From: Bacteroidota bacterium
GTDB taxonomy: Bacteria > Bacteroidota > Bacteroidia > AKYH767-A > OLB10
Direction: 5' to 3'
Length of the DNA stretch: 64,000 nt
Assembly: GCA_016717325.1 (NCBI GenBank)
Contig: JADKFV010000002.1
Coordinates: forward strand, 372,001 to 436,000
Both the position numbers and the translations under genes were made by a program. The notes below the pieces were generated by a model. The model had not been told where the DNA came from, searched no databases, and saw nothing but the letters and a program-made list of their open reading frames with translations. Numbering within the stretch: position 1 is the first letter of the stretch; each line of letters starts with the position of its first letter. Below are positions 57,356 to 64,000 of the stretch, piece after piece.

Positions 57356-57445
57356 GAATACACCCCAAACCCACCGACACTACGGTCGGTGCAGGCCTAC
57401 AAGAGACTTACCTGCACTGCGCTGGGCTTTTGGTGTCATTTGGTT
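57356..57445. repeat. Palindromic dispersed repeat (CCGACA/TGTCGG group)
   Basis: Contains AATACACCCCAAACCC, the dyad ACCGAC/GTCGGT around ACTACG, then GCAGGCCTACAAGAG and CTGCACTGCGCTGGGCTTTT. It is the inverse of sequence at about 14797 and shares flanks with 4562 and 5466. A further CCCTAAGTGGGGATTTAGGG dyad lies at about 57511-57530. Confidence 0.65.
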
Positions 57446-57546
57446 TTTGTTTTTTACAAAGCTGTTCAATTTATTTTTCTAAAAACTTTAAAGATGCGAA
57501 TGGGCAAGGCCCTAAGTGGGGATTTAGGGGTTTTGCGACTTACCGG

Positions 57547-59031
57547 CTACTCCAACTTAACCACTTTCACACTCCCCTCACCACTCCGCCACCTCATCTT
57601 ACAAAAGTAAACCCCTGCACTAAGAGTAGAAATATCCACCGTCTTATACTGACTCCACTGACTAACCCGCTCCCTACGTATACACTCACCGTTAACATCA
57701 TATATCTCCAACCAACCCACATCTTTATCAGGTGGAAACCACAATGTAAATTTATCATGCGTAGGATTACCAAACACTGTAACTTTCTTAACCTTCCCAC
57801 TTTCTAAACTTTCATAACCCAAGTTATTGCACAACCCATTTGCCCCCAAAAAAAAGTTAGGATGATTGGGAATGGTATTGAAATAAAACGAAGGTACCAT
57901 CAAACCATGTTGTATTACATTACATGCAAGCCCGGGGCTATCCGGCTGGTCTATGATGTGATAGTAACGGGTGCCGTTGCCTGTGGTAATATATATTTTA
58001 CCATCAGGGGCAAGTTGTGGGTAACATAGATACGTGCCTAATCCTGGAACAGTATCCCAAAAACCATCATAAGATGCAACCGTAATTTTACTACTTTGTA
58101 AATTAGTTATATTACAATCATACTGGAATATATCTGTTATATTACATACATACACAAATTGTGAATTTGGTGAAAATTCTACACCTACATTACCAACAAT
58201 AAACGGAACGGTATCGTTACGCCAATTACTTAATAGTCCGCTACAGCGGTCAAAATCAAATACATCTAAATCTGTATTATTGCGATAGTGGTAGTACGCA
58301 TATCGAGTACCATCAGGAGAAAATTTTGCTTGGCCTGCATCCCAATCTCTTATGCTTCCTATCGATTGGTAAAATGGGCCATCAATACCATAAGGTGTAA
58401 CCAATATTTTTATAAACGTATTGGTATATGCTTTATGCACAATTATCCACCAATCGCGACCATTACCATGTTTGGTTGCTGCTATTTTACCCCCATTCAT
58501 AATGTCTGTAATAGCAATATTGTTTTTAGATATAACCTCACCCAAACCATTATTAGTTGAAATATCAATTACTGAGTAATAAAGAAAATGGGATTCTGTA
58601 AAGTCAGGTGGATTATCAACTGTTGAATGGAATAAATAATATAACGAATCTGAACCTGGTTTCTGAATCGCTAATGCTGCCTGCGGAATTAAAAAACCAC
58701 CAGCTCCAATAGCAAAAGTGTGATAGGCACCGGGATTTATGTTATCTCCATTAACCATTGTATCATTGGATGCATCTGCAATATATAATCCATTAGTGTA
58801 AAATAACATATTCCCACTATTATCACATATTGAGGCATTTGTATGATTGAAATTCATTGGTAAACTATCATAAGCACAACTTGGTATGCCACTACTAAAA
58901 TCGATTAAATTTATTCCGTGTGGTTTACCTATATATGAATAATAGCCCCCAATCCATAAATTATTTATTCCTTGCGCCTTCAATGTATTGCTGCAAAGCA
59001 ATAAGAATGCAAATAATATTGCTCTCATCAT
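57547..59031 (-). CDS. Secreted T9SS cargo protein, paralogue of 5436-7004
   Basis: A 494-residue protein with a signal peptide (ILFAFLLLCSNTLKAQ), propeller-like repeats (KFSPDGTRYAYYHYRNN, EFSPNSQFVYVCNI, LAPDGKIYITTGNG) and a C-terminal sorting domain (TVFGNPTHDKFTLWFP...SAGVYFCKMRWRSGEG). It shares HGNGRDWWI, IDQPDSPGLACNV and the overall layout with 5436-7004. Its ATG overlaps the stop of the giant gene at 59031 (TAATG), so the two are probably translated from one message. Function unknown; likely extracellular. Confidence 0.85.
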   Translation of the reverse strand: MMRAILFAFLLLCSNTLKAQGINNLWIGGYYSYIGKPHGINLIDFSSGIPSCAYDSLPMNFNHTNASICDNSGNMLFYTNGLYIADASNDTMVNGDNINPGAYHTFAIGAGGFLIPQAALAIQKPGSDSLYYLFHSTVDNPPDFTESHFLYYSVIDISTNNGLGEVISKNNIAITDIMNGGKIAATKHGNGRDWWIIVHKAYTNTFIKILVTPYGIDGPFYQSIGSIRDWDAGQAKFSPDGTRYAYYHYRNNTDLDVFDFDRCSGLLSNWRNDTVPFIVGNVGVEFSPNSQFVYVCNITDIFQYDCNITNLQSSKITVASYDGFWDTVPGLGTYLCYPQLAPDGKIYITTGNGTRYYHIIDQPDSPGLACNVIQHGLMVPSFYFNTIPNHPNFFLGANGLCNNLGYESLESGKVKKVTVFGNPTHDKFTLWFPPDKDVGWLEIYDVNGECIRRERVSQWSQYKTVDISTLSAGVYFCKMRWRSGEGSVKVVKLE

Positions 59032-62000
59032 TAATGTACTATTACAAGTTTGCCATTGGTTTTTACAATGTCATTACAGCTTATTTTATAAGCATAAACA
59101 CCACAGTTTATTTCTTTTGTTGGCAGTGTAAGTAAACCATTTTTATTGTCTAGAAACCATGAGGTAATTTCACGGCCATAACCGTCATACAGTGTAAATA
59201 ACATTGTACAATCTGATGTATAAGGATAAGCTATATTAATGGCATCGTTGGCAGGATTAGGAAATACAATAAACCTGCTTGCATCAATATTTTCTACTTG
59301 CGCTTGCTGGCCTTGGCGCAATGTGATGCCCACGGCATTGCATATTTCGCGGTCGTTGTAGGTGTACGTTTCATCTACCATAAATAACAATGACCTTGCA
59401 CGAAAAACAACTGCACCACCTGCTAAAGGGCATTGATTCGCGATATATATCAACGTGTTAATTTGGTCTTGAGTAAATTGGTAATTGCCTTGCAAAATTG
59501 TGCCTGCATATATTTCTTCATACAGTTTTTCGTTTGTCTCTATTTCATTTTGTGCACTAAGTGCATCGGCCATGTCGGCTATATCTTCGCCTTTTGCATA
59601 CTTTATATTATTCTCATAAGCTGTTATGCTGTCCATATAAACTTGTTTCATCATTCGTTGCATTTGCAATAGTTGCAGGTAGCTCAATACAGTTGTTACG
59701 TTTAAGTTGCTATCCAATTTGTTGCCAATTTCGGTAAGTTTAATAGCTATATCCTTGCTTATGTTTTTAGCCAGGCTGTCGTTATAAGTAAGCTCCCAAT
59801 TTGCAATGCTATCCGTTTTATACCAATCATTCTTTTCATTATCCAGGGTATATAAACTGCCCATATATCCTGCTGTTGCTTCGTTGTATATTGCTTGTAC
59901 CAAGCTATCGGCAAGCAAGGCTGCATTATTTTCGGCTTTGCGGAATATACTGTTTTTAATCATCCAAGCTAATTCATCACTATATGCCGCCCCAACATAC
60001 TCACCTTTCAAGTAAACATCGTCTATTTCATCTAACTCATTACTTATTTTTGCGAAAACAAAGTTATCCATACAATAATCAACCATATTGTTTTGGGCAT
60101 TTGGGTTACATGCACTATCATTATTTACACCAAAAACAGGCTTGAACCAGTTAGGAGGCGAACAATCCGGCAGTAAAGTAAAATGCGTTGTGTTGAAATG
60201 AACGAAAATATTTAACGCAGGGTCATCATGTAAAGTCTGTTTTATATAACTATTTGCAGGTAGCATCCATTTGTTACCGGTTTCTATTTGGTTACCTATA
60301 AGTGCATGCAAGGTATAATGCAAGCCATAAGAATGATGGTTAAATTCGTTAGTTTTTATTTCCGCTTTGTATTGTGTGCTATTTGGAGATGCCATAACAA
60401 GAACACCATTTTCGGTTTTGTCGGTGTAGTTGCAAGCTATGGTTACACCGTTGCACATAAAAGAAGTGATAGCACTTTGGTCGATGTTGCCATACACAGC
60501 ATTGCCTTCTATATGGTTACAGCCTATAGTTGCAGACTCGCCATCTTTTACCAATATTCCATTTTTGTTTGTATTGTTATCGGTAAGCGTAATGTAATTA
60601 TTTGCAATACTCCATCTGTTTGCAGACATCATGTCTATACCATTGTATGCAGAGTTTGCACCTAATCTGTGTGTGATATTATTATCTGTAATGTATGATA
60701 AAGTATTTGCTCCTTTGCCATTGGCTTCATAAACACGCACTCCTGCATATTGTGCCCAATAATTATCGCCAAACGTGATGGTGTTGTTATGCACAGCAAG
60801 CTTTGATGCGCCATCATTTTGCAATAGTTGCATGCCATCGTGCTGCGCATCAATAGTGTTGTCGTACACCTGCATATTGCAGCCTTGCCCAGCTGTAATT
60901 CGGTATCCTTTTGCAACATTTGTCATATTATTTTGCGAAGATTCTATATTCATTCTATCTGCAAATATTGCATAAATGCAGTTTTCAAAACTGAAATTGC
61001 CTTGTTTGCCAAGTCCGGTTTGTTGTAATTGAGAATAGGTATGGCCGCTTTGGCAATAGATGCCACTTCCGTTATAGTCTACATTAAAAAATCCTTTGGT
61101 AAAGCTGCTATATTGATTGCTGTATGGAGCAATATTGTGAAACCAGCAATCGCGAGGATTTAAATTACTGCGATAGGAAATTATTCCATTGCTCAAACCA
61201 TCGAAACCATTGAAGGTGCAAAGTTGGAAATCGGCCGAGTTGATGAGTATGCCTGCAAGCGGTTTTACAAGTGCTGCTGGTGTTTGACTAGCATAGTTTG
61301 TAGCTAATGGTGCTGTGGATTTAAAAATACAATTATCTACTATCAATAGGTTTTGGTTCATTGCATCTACTTGTGCTGATACTGGCACTGGAATATAAAT
61401 GCTTACAAAATTATTGTTGAAATTGCATTGTTGAAACATGCCAAAGCAATAGTCATTTAATGTGATGCCATATTGCGCATCTTCAACTATGCAATTTGTC
61501 ATACTTAGCATGCAGCCTGTATTGTTGGCATTGTACGTTTGTGTAATACCTTTCCACATTTTATTGCAAGCACTCAAAGTACAATTTTTCATGGTTAAGA
61601 TTTTATATTCCGGCAATATTATTTCGGCACCAGCACCCATAATAAAAGTTTTATTGGCAAACGAAAAATTGTTTACAGGATTATCTAAATATAAAGTTCC
61701 TCTTATGAGTACAGTATTATTATTCAGTGCGGCCGCCACCGCAGCATTGCTCATGTATGATACCGATTGCACATTGGTGCCTATAACACCAATTCCAGTT
61801 GCATCGCAATCTGTCAGCAGCAAAACATTTGCAGTATCGCTTTGGCCTGTACTTAATGTCGCAGTATTCATAATATTGCCTAATTGTGTGCCAGTAGTAT
61901 ATAACACTCCAACTGTCCAGGTTAATGGTTGGCCAAAACCACCAAAAAGAGAATTATTTATCGTTAGTGGAAAAGGATTACCAGTTACAGTTTGAAAAGG

Positions 62001-64000
62001 ATTAACCAAAAGTGGGTCGTTTATAGTAACGGTACCAGTGGTAGTTGAGCCATTAAAGCTTGTAACTGTTATTGTATACGTTACAGTTTCTTGATTGATA
62101 ACTGCACTGCCTGGGTTTGCAGATTTTACAATAGTGTAGCAATCGGTGCAGAGGCTGGGCACATCAATATCTCGTGGCACTGGCAAAAAGTTAGCCTTAG
62201 CATCTTTAGGGTCGCCACAGTAATTAAGGTAATTAAAAGTAATATTTGGTGGTGCAAGTGGCGATATACTGTTGCAATTAATTTCGTATACTAAGTTTAC
62301 ACTAAAGCATGCGCCATTTATTAAGTATAATCCGGTTTGGTCAATTAATCCCAAATTAGTTAAGGCGGCATTTACATCAGTGGTCGAAATAATATTATTT
62401 ACAGGTGTTACCGACTGTGAGGAGCCACCGCTACAATCGGTAATAGTACACCCTGTGATATTAAAAGTGCCGTTTAGTGTATTGAGTACTATATCTTGCG
62501 GAAACACTGCATTGTTGGCCGATAAATTTGTGAAATCAGCCGCCAAGATATTGTTTGTGCTACATAAAGTAAAGGTGCTGTTTGGATTATGTAGTGTGAC
62601 TAATATTTGTGTGCTAACATTGTGCAGTGTACAAATACTTGTAGAAGGACTGGCACAAACTGTGTTTGGTGTCGTAACACAAGCCCACCTTGCACTAAAA
62701 GGGATTACTAAACTGGACGATGTAAAACAAGGTGCATAATCTGCTTCGAAAGTTCCAGTAAAACTTTTATTCGTTTCTAAAAACCCTAAATTAAATTCAT
62801 TGTTAATACCGAGTGTTGGAAATACTGTCAAAGCTATGTTATCATAATACAATTGAGTTAAAACAATATTGTTAAAATGCGTAGTCATTGTTAATGGCAT
62901 GGTCAAAAAAACAAGGTCTGCATTGGAAATATTATTCTGCGGATTTTGAGCATTGGTTATTGTAAATGTCCATGTTACTTTTTTGGTATTTATATTTATT
63001 ATGGGAGGAAGTATATTTAAAACTACATTTGGATTTACAGCATTCCAGTGATTTTTGTCAATTGAGGTGATATTGTTATTGTCATAGTTTAGAATGCACA
63101 AAGTAGTGGGATTGCTTTCAACAAAATTAACGTTTACATCAGCATCATTATAGTTATAAACAGGATTTGTCATTGTACAAGCCTTTTGTGCAAAAAACAC
63201 ATCAGTAATGATTGTGCTGCGTTGGTCTGTAACGTATGGGTCGCTGAAATTTGCCCCTTCTGCTGCAATTTTATATTTCGCAAAAAAATCATTTGTGCCC
63301 AAATTATTTGCTTTGGTTATTTGTATAGTATTGGTTGTTACGCTGCATTTGGCAGCTATAGCATTTGAATAATTACCAATGGGGACAAAAGCTCTAAATT
63401 GGGCTGATGTAAAATTATAATCCGCGGCCAAGGCTGGCAGAGTAAAATCCCAAACAGATTCCTCGAAGTTTGGAGGCCTTACTTCAAAGCCAAAGCAGTC
63501 GTTGGTGAAATCGCCAAGGGTACATTCTGTTGTGGTTGTTAAATAGGGGTTACATCCATTGTTAAAGTATTCTGTGCTAGCATGAACACCACTCGATATA
63601 AAATATAATTTGCTGCCATATACTTCACATTTGAATTTGTAGGCATTGGCAAAATTTTTGACCTATTGGAAGTGCACTGGTATTACTACATACACTATTG
63701 AAGGTACAAGCGCTAGTCCAAGCCCAATTAAAAGGACTCCAACATGATTCTGTTTTGGTATTTGGCATTTTAGGATAGTTGGAAGGGTCTAATGCATCGG
63801 CAAAAGTAAGTTTAGTGCCTATCATGTACGCATCGTTTTCTATGGCCGCTGTTGTAATAACATTGGAGCCGTTTGCATCCGTAACAATATTGCCACAAAC
63901 ACGGTAGCGAACTACCAATCGGTATCGTTCATCGACATCATATTTATAAGGATTAGAAAACGAGTTATGATAGGTGGTGCTATTACCATTTGCTTGTGCG
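59031..64000 (-). CDS. Giant T9SS-secreted beta-helix protein, partial (runs off the window; one frame error)
   Basis: About 1656 residues are visible; the N-terminus lies beyond 64000. Frames join across an extra T in CAAAAATTTTGCC (63651-63654), restoring GQKFANAYKFKCEVY. Order: Cys-rich beta-sandwich region; a DUF11-type module near 61830-62130 (YTIVKSANPGSAVINQETVT, GTVTINDPLLVNPF); right-handed beta-helix repeats (about 60400-61660: LSACNKMWKGI, VEDAQYGITLNDYC); a helical segment with IANQCPLAGGAVVFRARSLL; T9SS sorting domain (VFPNPANDAINIAYPY...NCGVYAYKISCND). The helix, QCPxxGG segment and sorting domain match the protein at 7052. Probably a surface adhesin or glycan-binding protein. 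Confidence 0.85.

Overview
The window looks like a chromosomal segment from an uncultured or little-studied member of the Bacteroidota, probably near Chitinophagales/Sphingobacteriales. The reasons are the AT-rich, low-density sequence, seven large secreted proteins ending in a type IX secretion (T9SS type A) sorting domain, several Bacteroidota-type promoters (TAnnTTTG at -7, once with a perfectly spaced TTTG at -33), and typical neighbourhoods such as TPR protein - DUF4286 - rsmA. No rRNA, tRNA, CRISPR array, phage or complete transposon was seen.

Layout. 1-3.7 kb: dnaE on the minus strand, broken by four one-base frame errors. 3.7-7 kb: a rearranged patch with palindromic repeats, a 226-bp A/T-homopolymer block, a T9SS sorting-domain fragment duplicated from its neighbour, a HicB antitoxin with a truncated HicA toxin, and a T9SS cargo gene. 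7-13 kb: a giant T9SS adhesin-like protein. 13.4-16.7 kb: serS and an MlaE/MlaF lipid-transport pair. 17.4-20.4 kb: TPR protein, DUF4286 protein, rsmA. 20.7-24.5 kb: two secreted proteins. 24.6-28.6 kb: MFS transporter, mltG and M61 peptidase as a minus-strand operon. 28.6-31.4 kb: a long Ala/Lys/Glu coiled-coil protein built from 174-bp tandem repeats. 31.5-34 kb: HMG-CoA lyase, DUF4920 lipoprotein, pyrD. 34.4-37 kb: a manganese module of a DtxR-type regulator and an Nramp transporter fused to a universal-stress domain. 37.6-42.2 kb: a M43 metalloprotease/T9SS protein and small envelope genes. 42.3-45.6 kb: expanded terminator repeats, ahcY, a geranylgeranylglyceryl-phosphate-synthase-like gene overlapping pnuC. 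45.7-49.2 kb: two tandem paralogous secreted proteins of unknown function. 49.3-54.7 kb: DUF547 protein, exbB-exbD-tonB energy-transduction operon, folC, cyanophycinase. 54.8-64 kb: more T9SS cargo, a histidine phosphatase, and a giant beta-helix protein that runs off the right edge.

How it fits together. Housekeeping genes are interleaved with a large extracellular repertoire: beta-helix, BNR/sortilin-type, SprB-like and M43 protease cargo exported by T9SS (whose machinery is not in this window), supported by ExbBD-TonB. At least eleven one-base frame errors, mostly at homopolymers and also in essential genes, suggest uncorrected long-read assembly errors rather than real gene decay; genes were therefore joined across them. 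The most interesting material is the set of dispersed palindromic repeats that invade gene ends (including the coding end of a sorting domain), the decayed hicAB locus, and an unnamed helical domain shared by the two giant beta-helix proteins.
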